This document shows, one piece after another, positions 18,036-27,298 of a DNA stretch of 64,000 nt. Each line of letters begins with the position of its first letter. Position 1 is the first letter of the stretch. This DNA is from Xanthomonas euvesicatoria pv. euvesicatoria (GTDB lineage: Bacteria > Pseudomonadota > Gammaproteobacteria > Xanthomonadales > Xanthomonadaceae). Location: NCBI RefSeq assembly GCF_020880415.1, contig NZ_JAJIUJ010000115.1:1-64000 (forward strand), read 5' to 3'. The translations under genes were made by a program, and so were the position numbers. The notes under the pieces are model-generated. The model did not search any database. It was not told where the DNA came from and saw only the letters and a program-made list of their open reading frames with translations.

Positions 18036-19640
18036 TCAATCGATTGCCTTGACATGCGCATGTTCGCGGGTGGCCGAAAAGCGCACATCCGGTGCGCGTT
18101 CCTGTGCCAGCTGCAGATTCACGCGAGTCGGTGCCAGGTACACCAGCTGGCCGGCCGCGTCGATGCCCAGGTTGCCGGCATTTTTTTCGCGAAATTCTTC
18201 CAGCTTCTTGGCATTGTCGCAGTGCACCCAGCGTGCAGTGGTGACGCTCACCGGCTCGAAGATCGCATCCACGCCGTATTCGTCCTTGAGCCGGTACGCG
18301 ACCACGTCGAACTGCAATACACCGACCGCCCCCAGGATCAGGTCGTTGCTCATCAACGGGCGGAAGAATTGCGTGGCGCCCTCTTCGGACAGCTGCGCCA
18401 GGCCCTTCTGCAATTGCTTGAGCTTGAGCGGATCGCGCAGGCGCGCGCGGCGGAACAGTTCCGGCGCGAAGTTGGGAATGCCGGTGAACGACAGCGATTC
18501 GCCTTCGGTAAAGGTATCGCCGATGGAAATGGTGCCGTGGTTATGGATGCCGATGACATCGCCCGGCCACGCTTCTGCGGCGATCTCGCGATCGGACGCC
18601 ATGAAGGTCAGTGCATTGGCCAATTTGACGTCCTTGCCGCTGCGCACATGCAGCGTCTTCATGCCGGCAGTGAACTTGCCAGAGCACACGCGCATGAAGG
18701 CCACGCGGTCGCGATGCTGCGGATCCATGTTGGCCTGAATCTTGAACACGAAGCCGCTCAATTTGGCTTCGGTCGGCTCCACGCGGCGGCCGGTGGTCTC
18801 GCGCGCCTGCGGCGGCGGTGCGTGTTCGACGAAGAAATCCAGCAACGGTTGCACACCGAAATTGTTGACGCCCGAACCGAAGAACACCGGGGTCTGCTGG
18901 CCGGCGCGGTACGCGTCAAGATCGAACGGGTTGCTGGCACCTTGCACCAGTTCCAGCTCCTCGCGCAGCTCGGCCAGCATCTGCTCGCCGATCTTTTCGA
19001 CCAGGCCGGGCGCCTCCAGCGAGGGGAAGATGGTGGAATCCTGACGGGTGAAATTGCGCCCCTGTTCGTACAGATGCACTTCGCCGGAAATCAGGTGCAC
19101 CACGCCCTTGAGGCGCTGGCCCATGCCGATCGGCCAGGTGACCGGCGCGCACTGGATGCCGAGCACGGTTTCCACTTCATCCAGCAAATCGATCGGGTTC
19201 TTGCCCTCGCGATCGAGCTTGTTGATGAAGGTCATGATGGGCGTGTCGCGCAGCCGGCAGACTTCCATCAGTTTGATGGTGCGTTCTTCCACGCCCTTGG
19301 CCACGTCGATGACCATCAGCGCCGAGTCCACCGCGGTGAGCACGCGGTAGGTATCCTCGCCGAAGTCGGCGTGGCCGGGCGTGTCGAGCAGGTTGACGAT
19401 CTTGCCCTCGTACGGGAACTGCATCACCGAGGAGGTCACCGAGATGCCGCGCTCTTTTTCCAGCGCCATCCAGTCCGAGGTGGCATGGCGTGCGGCCTTG
19501 CGGCCCTTCACCGAGCCGGCCATCTGGATCGCGCCGCCGAACAGCAACAGCTTTTCGGTCAGCGTGGTCTTGCCGGCATCTGGATGGGAAATGATGGCGA
19601 AGGTGCGCCGGCGCGCGGCTTCGTTGGAGACTTCGGACAT
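18036..19640 (-). CDS. prfC: Peptide chain release factor 3
   Basis: A 534-residue GTPase that removes RF1/RF2 from ribosomes after termination. G1 motif SHPDAGKTT at residues 18-26, G2 region [12 protein letters not shown]3 DTPGHADFG and G4 NKLD (FINKLDREG) are all present, followed by RF3 domains II and III ([39 protein letters not shown]). Length equals the family norm. ATG 19640 is chosen because [20 protein letters not shown] is the conserved start. The 25 preceding codons are not conserved-looking. Confidence 0.97.
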   Translation of the reverse strand: MSEVSNEAARRRTFAIISHPDAGKTTLTEKLLLFGGAIQMAGSVKGRKAARHATSDWMALEKERGISVTSSVMQFPYEGKIVNLLDTPGHADFGEDTYRVLTAVDSALMVIDVAKGVEERTIKLMEVCRLRDTPIMTFINKLDREGKNPIDLLDEVETVLGIQCAPVTWPIGMGQRLKGVVHLISGEVHLYEQGRNFTRQDSTIFPSLEAPGLVEKIGEQMLAELREELELVQGASNPFDLDAYRAGQQTPVFFGSGVNNFGVQPLLDFFVEHAPPPQARETTGRRVEPTEAKLSGFVFKIQANMDPQHRDRVAFMRVCSGKFTAGMKTLHVRSGKDVKLANALTFMASDREIAAEAWPGDVIGIHNHGTISIGDTFTEGESLSFTGIPNFAPELFRRARLRDPLKLKQLQKGLAQLSEEGATQFFRPLMSNDLILGAVGVLQFDVVAYRLKDEYGVDAIFEPVSVTTARWVHCDNAKKLEEFREKNAGNLGIDAAGQLVYLAPTRVNLQLAQERAPDVRFSATREHAHVKAID

Positions 19641-19778
19641 GGGCGGGGCGCGCGCCCGGTCGGACGCCTGCGGAAACTGAGGAAGCCGACGATTATAGCG
19701 GCTTCGCTGCGGCACGCTTTTGCGGCAGGGGTTGGGCTCGGCGATTTGGGCGGCGGACGTCGGTCGAGCCTGCGCCGG

Positions 19779-20672
19779 TCAGGGCGCCGGCGAGGGAAAC
19801 CGCAGCTCGCCCTGCGGGCCGAGCATGCGGAACGGCAACGAGAGCAACTGCATGCCGGCATTGTGCTGGATTGCAAAATGCAGATGCGGCGCGGTGCTGA
19901 AGCCGGTATTGCCTGAGGCACCAAGCCGTTCGCCGGTGCGCACCGCCTGGCCAGGTCGCACCGCCACGCCGTCGGGCGCCAAGTGGGCGTACAGGGCCAT
20001 GCTGCCGTCGGCATGCAGGACGCGCACCAGGTTGCCGCCGCCAGCGGCGGGGTCGCTTGGGGTGCTGTCGAGGACATCGCGCTGCACTTCCATGACCACG
20101 CCCTCGCGCGCTGCCAGCACCGGCGTGCCCTGCGGCATGGCGAAGTCCACCGCATACCAGTTGGGCGGATCGGCGTGGCTGAACTGCCCGCCAAAGCCCT
20201 GCGCCACCTGCACCGGCACGTTGTGGAATGGCAATTGATAGCGCACAGGCTGCGGGGCGGCCCTCGGATCGCCCGGCACCACCTCAAGCGTGAGGCCGAA
20301 ACCGCCCAGGGTGCGCTGATTGCTGGCTGGATACAGCCGGGTCACGAGGCGGCGCTCGTGGGCGGCCAACTCGAGCGTCAGCGGTAATTGCGGCACGGCG
20401 CGGTAATCCTCGCTGGGCGGTGCGCTCAGGCGCAGTTGCGCAGGCCCGGCCAGTGGATTGGTGACCCAGGCCAGATACACCGGTGCCTGCCATTCCAGTT
20501 GCAGCGAGGCGCCAGTGCCTGTGGCTGTCGTCGCGGGTTGTGCGCCAGGTGCCTGGGGCGAGTGCTTTGCAGCGCCGGGCCAGTGCCAAGGCTGTTGTGC
20601 GTGTGCCGCAGGTACCCAGGCCGGCAGCAGGACGCATGCCGCGATCAGGGCGGGCAGGGCAGTACGAGACAC
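19779..20672 (-). CDS. Exported M23-family peptidase (LytM domain)
   Basis: A protein of 297 residues if the GTG at 20672 is the start, which gives a clean signal peptide (SRTALPALIAACVLLPAWVP, cleaved after AHA). The C-terminal LytM domain has FSHADPPNWYAVDFAMPQGT (metal-binding His and Asp), LYAHLAPDG and SAPHLHFAIQ (HxH), the zinc ligands of glycyl-glycine or D-Ala-Dpr endopeptidases. The N-terminal half is an immunoglobulin-like region. It probably trims peptidoglycan. An ATG at 20765 would bury the signal peptide, so it is less likely. It is divergent from the methionine operon. Confidence 0.82.
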   Translation of the reverse strand: MSRTALPALIAACVLLPAWVPAAHAQQPWHWPGAAKHSPQAPGAQPATTATGTGASLQLEWQAPVYLAWVTNPLAGPAQLRLSAPPSEDYRAVPQLPLTLELAAHERRLVTRLYPASNQRTLGGFGLTLEVVPGDPRAAPQPVRYQLPFHNVPVQVAQGFGGQFSHADPPNWYAVDFAMPQGTPVLAAREGVVMEVQRDVLDSTPSDPAAGGGNLVRVLHADGSMALYAHLAPDGVAVRPGQAVRTGERLGASGNTGFSTAPHLHFAIQHNAGMQLLSLPFRMLGPQGELRFPSPAP

Positions 20673-20741
20673 GTGGTAGGGCACGCCATCGACTCGAGCA
20701 AGGGGGCGCAAGTATGCGGCCCAGCATCGACCCGAGTGGTA

Positions 20742-20769
20742 ACGGATGAAAATATATCTTTCCATCCGT
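20742..20769. promoter_or_regulatory. Inverted repeat in the M23/met divergent promoter region
   Basis: ACGGATG (20742-20748) and CATCCGT (20763-20769) form perfect 7-bp arms around 14 nt of A/T-rich sequence. It lies 32 nt before the riboswitch, where the met promoter must be. It may be an operator or overlap the promoter itself. Confidence 0.45.
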
Positions 20770-20800
20770 ATGAAGAGATTGACATCGCAAAATTCCGGTG

Positions 20801-20930
20801 GCATCTTAGCCTCACCATCGAGACCGGCGGAGGGACAGGCCCTTTGATGCCGGGGCAGCCAGCGGAGCGCGCAAGCGTCCGCGTTTGGTGCCAAATCCTG
20901 CGGGGACCTCCGCGTCCGCCGAAAGATGGT
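20801..20930 (+). promoter_or_regulatory. SAM-I (S-box) riboswitch of the met operon
   Basis: The aptamer is recognisable by its conserved core. The P1 strand CATCTT (20802-20807) pairs with AAGATG (20923-20928). Between them are GGAGGGACAGGCCC (20829-20842), GATGCCGGGGCAGCC (20846-20860), a P3 hairpin around GCGGAGCGCGCAAGCGTCCGC and the J4/P4 element GGTGCCAAATCC (20887-20898). These match the S-box consensus (GAGGGACNGGCCC...GATG..CC.GGCA.CC...GGTGCNAA.TCC). SAM binding would shut off the operon when methionine is plentiful. No U-rich intrinsic terminator follows, so control is more likely at translation initiation or by Rho (inference). Confidence 0.92.
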
Positions 20931-21001
20931 TCGAATCGTGCCTTGCGCACGTCGAACGCGAGCTCCGCGAAGCTCGATGGCCGATCCACCTGGATACCGC
21001 C

Positions 21002-22033
21002 ATGAGCCTCGTGAACACAGCATCGCCGTCTACCAACGATTTCGTTGACACCCCCGCCAGCAGCGACGACGGCATCACTGCCGTGCGCGGCGAACGCGTC
21101 ATCGCCCTGCCGATGCGCCATGCCGGCATGCGCGAGCTGCGGCTTCGCTATGAACTGATCGGCGCGGCCAATGCGCCGGTGGTGTTCGTGGCCGGCGGGA
21201 TTTCCGCGCACCGCCATCTGGCCGCCAGCGACCTGTTCCCCGAAAAGGGCTGGGTGGATGGGCTGGTCGGCGATGGCCGCGCACTGGATCCTGCCGCGCG
21301 TCGCCTGCTGGCATTCGACTTTCTCGGTGCCGACGGCAACCTGGACGCGCCGATCGATACCGCCGATCAGGCCGATGCGATTGCCGCCTTGCTGGACGCG
21401 CTGGGCATCGGACGCTTGCATGGCTTTGTCGGCTATTCCTACGGTGCGCTGGTGGGATTGCAATTTGCAATTCGCCATGCGGCCCGTGTCGGCACCCTGG
21501 TCGCGGTGAGCGGCGCGCACCGCGCGCATCCGTATGCGGCGGCCTGGCGTGCCCTGCAGCGCCGCGCGGTAGCGCTGGGCCAGCTGCAGTGCGCGGAGCA
21601 GCATGGCCTGGCGCTGGCGCGTCAGTTCGCCATGCTCAGCTACCGCACGCCGGAAGAATTCAGCGAGCGCTTCGATGCGCCGCCGGAGGTCATCAACGGC
21701 CGCGTGCGTGTGGCCGCCGAGGACTATCTGGACGCCGCCGGTGCGCAGTACGTGGCGCGCACGCCGGTGAACGCGTATCTGCGCCTGTCCGAATCGATCG
21801 ACCTGCATCGCATCGACCCCGCGCAAGTGCGCGTGCCCACCGTGGTGGTGGCGGTGGAGGGCGACCGCCTGGTGCCGCTGGCCGACATGGTCAGCCTGGT
21901 CGAAGGCCTCGGCCCGCGCGGCAGCCTGCGCGTGTTGCGCTCGCCGTATGGGCACGACGCCTTCCTGAAAGAAATCGATCGCATCGACGCAATCCTCACT
22001 ACCGCCCTTCGCAGCACCGGAGAAACCGCATGA
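21002..22033 (+). CDS. MetX-like homoserine O-acyltransferase
   Basis: A 343-residue alpha/beta hydrolase-fold acyltransferase, first gene of a SAM-riboswitch operon, expected to acylate homoserine (acetyl or succinyl group) for methionine synthesis. The triad is visible: nucleophile Ser146 in GYSYGALVG, Asp288 in VEGDRLVP and His318 in PYGHDAFLKE. The YGHDAFL ending is typical of MetX. The elbow GYSYGA differs from the common GGSMGG, and the protein is shorter than most MetX proteins (about 370-400 residues), so acyl-donor preference should not be assumed. ATG 21002 is used. The frame is open upstream but runs through the riboswitch. Confidence 0.82.
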   Translation: MSLVNTASPSTNDFVDTPASSDDGITAVRGERVIALPMRHAGMRELRLRYELIGAANAPVVFVAGGISAHRHLAASDLFPEKGWVDGLVGDGRALDPAARRLLAFDFLGADGNLDAPIDTADQADAIAALLDALGIGRLHGFVGYSYGALVGLQFAIRHAARVGTLVAVSGAHRAHPYAAAWRALQRRAVALGQLQCAEQHGLALARQFAMLSYRTPEEFSERFDAPPEVINGRVRVAAEDYLDAAGAQYVARTPVNAYLRLSESIDLHRIDPAQVRVPTVVVAVEGDRLVPLADMVSLVEGLGPRGSLRVLRSPYGHDAFLKEIDRIDAILTTALRSTGETA

Positions 22034-23247
22034 GCTTTCGTGACCCCACCGACGCCCCCTGTACTGCTGCCACCGCCGCCGTGCGTGCCGGTATCGATCG
22101 CGACACCGCCTACGGGGCAGTGACCCCGCCGATCGTGCTGTCGTCGAATTTCTCGTTCGATGGTTTCGGCAACAAGCGCCAGTACGACTACACCCGCAGC
22201 GGCAATCCGACCCGCGACCTGTTAGGCGAAGCGCTGGCCGAATTGGAAGGCGGCGCGGGCGGCGTGATCACCTCCACCGGCATGGGCGCGATCAATCTGG
22301 TGCTCAACGCGGTGCTGCAACCCGGCGATACGCTGGTGGTGCCGCACGATGCGTACGGCGGCAGCTGGCGCCTGTTCAATGCATTGGCCAAGAAAGGCCA
22401 CTTCGCGCTGATCACCGCGGATCTGACCGATCCGCGTTCGCTGGCCGACGCATTGGCGCAGTCGCCCAAGCTGGTGCTGATCGAAACCCCGTCCAATCCG
22501 CTGCTGCGCATCACCGATCTGCGCTTTGTCATCGAAGCTGCAAGGAAGGTCGGCGCATTGACGGTGGTGGACAACACCTTCCTGTCTCCGGCGCTGCAGA
22601 AGCCGCTGGATTTCGGTGCCGATCTGGTTCTGCACTCCACCACCAAGTACATCAACGGCCATAGCGATGTGGTGGGCGGTGCGGTGGTGGCACGCGATGC
22701 CCAACTGCATCAGCAACTGGTGTGGTGGGCCAATGCGTTGGGCCTGACCGGCTCGCCGTTCGATGCCTTCCTTACCTTGCGCGGTCTGCGCACGCTGGAT
22801 GCCCGGCTGCGCGTGCATCAGGAAAACGCCGATGCGATCGCTGCATTGCTGGACGGGCATGCGGCGGTGAATCGGGTGTATTTCCCGGGGCTGGCCTCGC
22901 ATCCGGGCCATGCACTGGCCGCGCGTCAGCAGAAGGGCTTCGGGGCGATGATGAGTTTCGAACTGGAAGGCGGCGAAGCGGCCGTGCGTGCGTTCGTCGA
23001 TGGCTTGCGTTACTTCACCCTGGCCGAATCGTTGGGCGGAGTGGAAAGCCTGATCGCGCATCCGGCCTCGATGACGCATGCGGCAATGACCGCCGAAGCG
23101 CGTGCGGCAGCCGGTATTTCCGATGGCTTGCTGCGCTTGTCGATCGGGATCGAATCGGCCGACGATCTGCTGATCGATCTGCGCGCCGGCCTGGCCCGTG
23201 CCGAAGCGACCCTGACCGCCGCCAGCCGCAAACAGGTCGACGCGTGA
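22030..23247 (+). CDS. metB: Cystathionine gamma-synthase / Cys-Met PLP enzyme
   Basis: A 405-residue PLP enzyme of trans-sulfuration, second gene of the operon, overlapping metX by ATGA. The Schiff-base lysine is Lys206 in HSTTKYINGHSDVVGG. The conserved substrate and cofactor parts YDYTRSGNPTRDLLGEALAEL, STGMGAINLVLNAVLQPGD, VDNTFLSPALQKPL and SLGGVESLIAHPASMTHA fit the MetB/MetC/MetZ family. Given the neighbours, it joins the acyl-homoserine made upstream to cysteine. O-acylhomoserine sulfhydrylase activity cannot be excluded from sequence. Confidence 0.92.
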   Translation: MSFRDPTDAPCTAATAAVRAGIDRDTAYGAVTPPIVLSSNFSFDGFGNKRQYDYTRSGNPTRDLLGEALAELEGGAGGVITSTGMGAINLVLNAVLQPGDTLVVPHDAYGGSWRLFNALAKKGHFALITADLTDPRSLADALAQSPKLVLIETPSNPLLRITDLRFVIEAARKVGALTVVDNTFLSPALQKPLDFGADLVLHSTTKYINGHSDVVGGAVVARDAQLHQQLVWWANALGLTGSPFDAFLTLRGLRTLDARLRVHQENADAIAALLDGHAAVNRVYFPGLASHPGHALAARQQKGFGAMMSFELEGGEAAVRAFVDGLRYFTLAESLGGVESLIAHPASMTHAAMTAEARAAAGISDGLLRLSIGIESADDLLIDLRAGLARAEATLTAASRKQVDA

Positions 23248-24332
23248 GCAATGTCCTGCCCGTTTCGCGCCGCGCTCCGGTCGCTGCAGTGACGCCCACA
23301 CCGCGCCTAGCCTTGCTGGGGACCGGCACCGTGGGGCGCGCGTTCGTGACGCGCTACACCGCGCTGCAGCAGCGCCAACTGCGCTTGCCGCGCTTCGATT
23401 GGCTGGCCAATTCGCGTGTTGCGCAGGATTGTGGCGTCAGCGCCGAGCAGGCCCTGCAGCACGCCAATGCGGCGCCGCGCTGGCAAACGCTCTTGCAGCC
23501 CTGGGCGGAAACCACCGCACTGCGTGCCGGCGATGTACTGGTGGATGCGACTGCCAGCGATGTCGTGGCCGATTGGCATGTCGAATGGTTGCAGCGCGGT
23601 GTGCATGTGGTCACCGCCAACAAACTGGGCCAGGGCACCGCGTTGTCGCGTGCGCAGGCGCTGCATGCGGCCCGCCATGCCAGCGGCGCGTATTACGGCG
23701 ACAGCGCCACTGTGGGCGCCGGGCTACCGGTGTTGAGCAGCGTGCGCGCCTTGGTCGCCGGTGGGGATCGCATTCATTCGATCGAAGGCGTGTTGTCCGG
23801 ATCGTTGGCGTGGCTGTTTCATCGCTACGACGGCAGTGGCGCGTTTTCCGCCTGCGTGCGCGAAGCGATGGCGGCTGGTTATACCGAGCCGGATCCACGC
23901 ATCGATCTCTCTGGCGAGGATGTGCGGCGCAAGCTGCTGATCCTGGCGCGTGCCGCGGGGTGGCAACTGGAGGCCGAGCAGGTGCATGTGGAATCGCTGG
24001 TGCCTGCCGTCATTGCCAAGGCGCCGCTTGCTGAACTGGATGCGCAGTTGGGCGCGCTGGATGCGGTGGTGGGCGCGCGGTGGCAACAGGCGCGTGCGGC
24101 AGGGCGTTGCCTGCGCTTTGTCGGCCGTGTGGACGCGCATGGTGCAAGCGTGGGATTGCGTGAGCTGGCGCTGGACCACCCCCTGGCCGGCGGTGCCGGG
24201 ACCGACAACCGCGTGGCGATCAGCAGTGACCGCTATCGCGCGCAGCCGCTGCTGATCCAGGGCCCGGGCGCGGGCGCCGAGGTGACTGCAGCGGCGTTGC
24301 TGGATGACGTGTTGCGGATCGTGGCCGGCTGA
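23244..24332 (+). CDS. Homoserine dehydrogenase, short form without ACT domain
   Basis: A 362-residue NAD(P)-dependent enzyme turning aspartate semialdehyde into homoserine. It starts at GTG 23244, overlapping the metB stop (GTGA). The Rossmann motif LALLGTGTVGRAF, TANKLGQG and the family signature AAGYTEPDPRIDLSGEDVRR, whose invariant Lys230 follows, are all present. The protein ends where ACT-containing forms (about 430 residues) would begin their regulatory domain, so threonine feedback through ACT is absent. Placed third behind a SAM riboswitch, it appears dedicated to the methionine branch. Confidence 0.92.
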   Translation: MSNVLPVSRRAPVAAVTPTPRLALLGTGTVGRAFVTRYTALQQRQLRLPRFDWLANSRVAQDCGVSAEQALQHANAAPRWQTLLQPWAETTALRAGDVLVDATASDVVADWHVEWLQRGVHVVTANKLGQGTALSRAQALHAARHASGAYYGDSATVGAGLPVLSSVRALVAGGDRIHSIEGVLSGSLAWLFHRYDGSGAFSACVREAMAAGYTEPDPRIDLSGEDVRRKLLILARAAGWQLEAEQVHVESLVPAVIAKAPLAELDAQLGALDAVVGARWQQARAAGRCLRFVGRVDAHGASVGLRELALDHPLAGGAGTDNRVAISSDRYRAQPLLIQGPGAGAEVTAAALLDDVLRIVAG

Positions 24333-24437
24333 TGGCGCGACCGAGCTGACGCCGGTGCGTTGCCGTGCGCCTTGCGGCACTGGAGTGTGCGATCTGCCCA
24401 TCGGTGCTGGCTGCAGCCGGTTTCGACCGGCCGCGGT

Positions 24438-24468
24438 GAAGATAAGAGGGCGACCGACCGTTGCCCTC
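24438..24468 (-). terminator. Likely terminator of the exported hydrolase gene
   Basis: On the minus strand GAGGGC (24463-24468) and GCCCTC (24446-24451) form a 6-bp stem followed by TTATCTTC. It lies 16 nt past the stop at 24485. The tail is modest, so confidence is moderate. Confidence 0.5.
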
Positions 24469-24484
24469 CCATAGATCCACAGCA

Positions 24485-25480
24485 TTACGGCGCGATCGCC
24501 TTCAACAGCGCAGCATTGAAGCTGGCCGGGTCCTGCACCTGTGGCGAATGGCCCAGATCGGCGAACTCGATCAGTTTCGCATTCGGAATCGCGGCTGCCG
24601 CGCGCTTGCCCAGCTTGGTGTAATCGCCCACGCGTGCCTTGACCTCGGGCGGTGCGGTGTCCTTGCCGATGGCGGTGCGGTCCTTGAGGCCGATGAACAG
24701 CGTGGTCGGCACCGCAAGTTTGGGCAGCTCGTAGACCACCGGTTGGTTGAAGACCATGTCGTAGGTCAACGCCTGATTCCACGCCACGGCCTGCTTGCCC
24801 TTGCCCAGCGACATACCGGCCTGCATGCGCGCCCAGCGTTCGAATGCCGGCTTCCATTGACCGGCGTAGTACACGTCCATCTGGTACTTCTTGATCCGTT
24901 CGAAGCTGGTCTTCAGCTCGTTGTCGTACCACGCATCCACGCTGCGCCAGGGGACGCCTTCGGCCTTCCAGTCTTCCAGCCCGATGGGGTCCACCAGCGC
25001 CAGATGCTCGGTGGATTGCGGGTACATCAGCGCATAGCGAATGGCCAGCATGCCGCCCATCGAATGGCCGACCACCACCGCACGTTCGATGCCGAGCGTC
25101 TTCAACAACGCATGCGTATTGTCTGCCAGTTGCGCGAACGAAAACTGATAGGCGGCCGGCTTGCTGGACTTGCAGAAACCGATCTGGTCTGGCGCGATGA
25201 CGCGGTAGCCGGCCTTGCTTAGCGCGGCGATGCTGTCTTCCCAGGTGGCGGCGCAGAAGTTCTTGCCATGCAACAGGACCGCAGTGTGGCCATTGGGTGT
25301 GCCGGTTGGCGCAACATCCAGATAGGCCATTTCCAGCGGCTGCTGTTGCGAGGTGAATGCATAAGTCTTGACTGGATGTGGGTAGTCGAAGCCTTCCAGC
25401 CGCGCGCCATAACTGGCTTCCTGCGCCAGGAGCGGACTACTGGCCAGGGCGAGCATGAGGGTGCAAACACGCTTTCGCAT
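24485..25480 (-). CDS. Exported alpha/beta hydrolase
   Basis: A protein of 331 residues with a signal peptide (MRKRVCTLMLALASSPLLAQ), so periplasmic. The fold is shown by AVLLHGKNFCAATWEDSI (oxyanion HG), the nucleophile elbow VVGHSMGGMLAIRYAL, the acid region IGLKDRTAIG and the His in FADLGHSPQVQDP. It resembles proline iminopeptidase-like or haloalkane-dehalogenase-like hydrolases often found next to amino-acid genes, but the substrate is not inferable. ATG 25480 is the start. The 56 codons above it are not signal-like. Confidence 0.9.
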   Translation of the reverse strand: MRKRVCTLMLALASSPLLAQEASYGARLEGFDYPHPVKTYAFTSQQQPLEMAYLDVAPTGTPNGHTAVLLHGKNFCAATWEDSIAALSKAGYRVIAPDQIGFCKSSKPAAYQFSFAQLADNTHALLKTLGIERAVVVGHSMGGMLAIRYALMYPQSTEHLALVDPIGLEDWKAEGVPWRSVDAWYDNELKTSFERIKKYQMDVYYAGQWKPAFERWARMQAGMSLGKGKQAVAWNQALTYDMVFNQPVVYELPKLAVPTTLFIGLKDRTAIGKDTAPPEVKARVGDYTKLGKRAAAAIPNAKLIEFADLGHSPQVQDPASFNAALLKAIAP

Positions 25481-25828
25481 CGTGATCTCCATCCAAATCC
25501 AGGCCCTGACGGTACAGCGGCGAATGTGGTGGGAACGTACAGCCGGGTGACGGTTGTCGGGCGCTGCAGGCGCGTTGCTGACGATGACTGGCGACCCGGC
25601 TCCGATGCGTGCGCCGATCTCTATTGCCCTCATCCGCGCTTCGCGCACCTTCTCCCGCGTGCGGGAGCGGGGCAGCGCGTTCCCCGCGGCTGGTGCGTCC
25701 CCTCATCTGCATTTCGCGCATCTTCTTCCTGCGTGCACGAGAACGGCAGTGCAAGGGCATGCATCCGTGGAGCGGGTTTTTTCGTCGCTGCGCGCGCTGG
25801 GTTGAGCAGCACTCCGCCTACGATTGGC
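25481..25828. other. Intergenic region with degenerate repeats
   Basis: A 348-nt gap between the exported hydrolase and sdaA genes, both on the minus strand. Besides the two repeat copies at 25626-25748 I see no gene. Promoter elements of the hydrolase gene must lie near 25490-25560, but no clear pair stands out. Confidence 0.55.
25626..25748. repeat. Two degenerate copies of a REP-like intergenic repeat
   Basis: Copy 1 (25626-25674) and copy 2 (25698-25748) share CCTCATC(C/T)GC, TTCGCGCA, CTTCT and GCGTGC in the same order, about 72 bp apart. Copy 1 carries a perfect hairpin, CTCCCGC (25652-25658), GT, GCGGGAG (25661-25667). Copy 2 has lost the symmetry. The composition resembles dispersed CCTCATCCG...TTCTCCCGC palindromes typical of Xanthomonas intergenic DNA. 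Confidence 0.7.
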
Positions 25829-27211
25829 TCAGCATTCGATGACGTTCACCGCCAGCCCGCCGCGGCTGGTTTCCTTGTACTTGTCCTGCATGTCGCGGCC
25901 GGTGTCGCGCATAGTCTTGATGACCTTGTCCAGCGAGACCTTGTGCTTGCCGTCGCCACGCATGGCCATGCGGCTGGCGTTGATGGCCTTCACCGCGCCC
26001 ATGGCGTTGCGTTCGATGCACGGAATCTGCACCAGCCCGCCGATCGGATCGCAGGTCAGGCCCAGGTTGTGTTCCATGCCGATTTCCGCAGCGTTTTCGA
26101 TCTGCCCGGGGTTGCCGCCGAGTGCGGCAACCAGGCCGCCGGCGGCCATCGAGCAGGCCACGCCCACTTCGCCCTGGCAGCCGACTTCGGCACCGGAAAT
26201 CGAGGCGTTTTCTTTGTAGAGAATGCCGATGGCCGCTGCGGTGAGCAGGAAATCGAAGATGCGTTGTTCGGATGCGCCTGCGCAGAAGCGGTCGAAATAA
26301 TGCAGCACCGCCGGAATGATGCCGGCCGCGCCGTTGGTCGGCGCGGTGACCACGCGGCCGCCGGCGGCGTTTTCTTCGTTGACGGCCAGTGCGTACAGGT
26401 TGACCCAATCCAGCGTGGTCAACGGGTCGCGCATGGCCGCCTCCGGCTTGGAGGACAGTTCGCGGTACAGCGCTGGTGCGCGGCGGGAGACATTCAGGCC
26501 GCCCGGTAGCGTGCCTTCTTCGCGGATGCCGCGCTTCACGCAGGACTGCATTGCATTCCACAGTTCGCGCAGGCCCGCACGGATCTCCTCTTCGCTGCGC
26601 CAGCTCTTTTCGTTCTCGAACATCAGCGCGGCAATGCTCAGGCCGCTGCGCGCGCACTGCGCCAGCAGTTCGTCGCCGCTGAGGAACGGGTAGGGCAGCG
26701 GCGTTTCGTCGGCCACGATGCGGTCGTCTGCGGCGTCATCCTGATTGACCACGAAGCCGCCGCCGACCGAATAGTAATCGCGTGTGGCGATGACGGCTTC
26801 ATCGGCATCGTAGGCGGTAAAGCGCATGCCGTTGGTGTGGTACGGCAGCTTCTGCCGCTTGTTCATCGGCAGGTCGCGCTTTTCGTCGAAGACGATGGCG
26901 TGCTGGCCCATCAAGGTGATGCGCTTGCTGGTACGAATGCGCTCCAGCGTGGCGGGGATGATGTCCGGGTCGATCAGGTTGGGGCGGTGGCCCTCCAGCC
27001 CGAGCAGCACCGCCTTGTCGGTGCCATGGCCGCGGCCGGTCAGGGCGAGCGAGCCGAAGACTTCGGCGCGGATGCGCACCACGTCCTGCAGGCGCCCGGC
27101 ATCGAGCAGCCAGCGATGCACGAAGCGCTCGGCGGCGCGCATCGGCCCCACGGTGTGGGAGGAACTCGGGCCGATACCGATCTTGAACAGGTCGAACGTG
27201 CTGACAGCCAT
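25829..27211 (-). CDS. sdaA: L-serine ammonia-lyase, iron-sulfur type
   Basis: A 460-residue single-chain L-serine dehydratase that deaminates serine to pyruvate and ammonia using an oxygen-labile [4Fe-4S] cluster. The N-terminal beta domain begins [20 protein letters not shown], the hallmark [11 protein letters not shown]. The alpha domain holds the cluster cysteines in [31 protein letters not shown] and [14 protein letters not shown]. Length matches E. coli SdaA (454). ATG 27211 sets the start at the conserved N-terminus. The frame stays open upstream into the glutaredoxin-like gene on the other strand, which is shadow. Confidence 0.96.
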   Translation of the reverse strand: MAVSTFDLFKIGIGPSSSHTVGPMRAAERFVHRWLLDAGRLQDVVRIRAEVFGSLALTGRGHGTDKAVLLGLEGHRPNLIDPDIIPATLERIRTSKRITLMGQHAIVFDEKRDLPMNKRQKLPYHTNGMRFTAYDADEAVIATRDYYSVGGGFVVNQDDAADDRIVADETPLPYPFLSGDELLAQCARSGLSIAALMFENEKSWRSEEEIRAGLRELWNAMQSCVKRGIREEGTLPGGLNVSRRAPALYRELSSKPEAAMRDPLTTLDWVNLYALAVNEENAAGGRVVTAPTNGAAGIIPAVLHYFDRFCAGASEQRIFDFLLTAAAIGILYKENASISGAEVGCQGEVGVACSMAAGGLVAALGGNPGQIENAAEIGMEHNLGLTCDPIGGLVQIPCIERNAMGAVKAINASRMAMRGDGKHKVSLDKVIKTMRDTGRDMQDKYKETSRGGLAVNVIEC

Positions 27212-27298
27212 GCGTGCCGGAGAGGTGAGCGTAAAGGCGGCTATTCTAGTCGTTCGGCGCTTGCGGCACGGCTGCAGCGCAGCATGAGAGCCCGGCCG

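Noticed and set aside
17706-19916. A 736-codon plus-strand frame opposite prfC
   Set aside because: prfC on the minus strand has all GTPase motifs and the normal length. The plus frame has compositional bias only.
20781-20807. TTGACA-N17-CATCTT as the met operon promoter
   Set aside because: The -10 box would be the 5' strand of riboswitch stem P1, so the transcript would lack part of the aptamer.
20929-20945. tRNA T-loop-like GGTTCGAATC after the riboswitch
   Set aside because: No acceptor, D-arm or anticodon arm can be built around it. It is the leader of metX.
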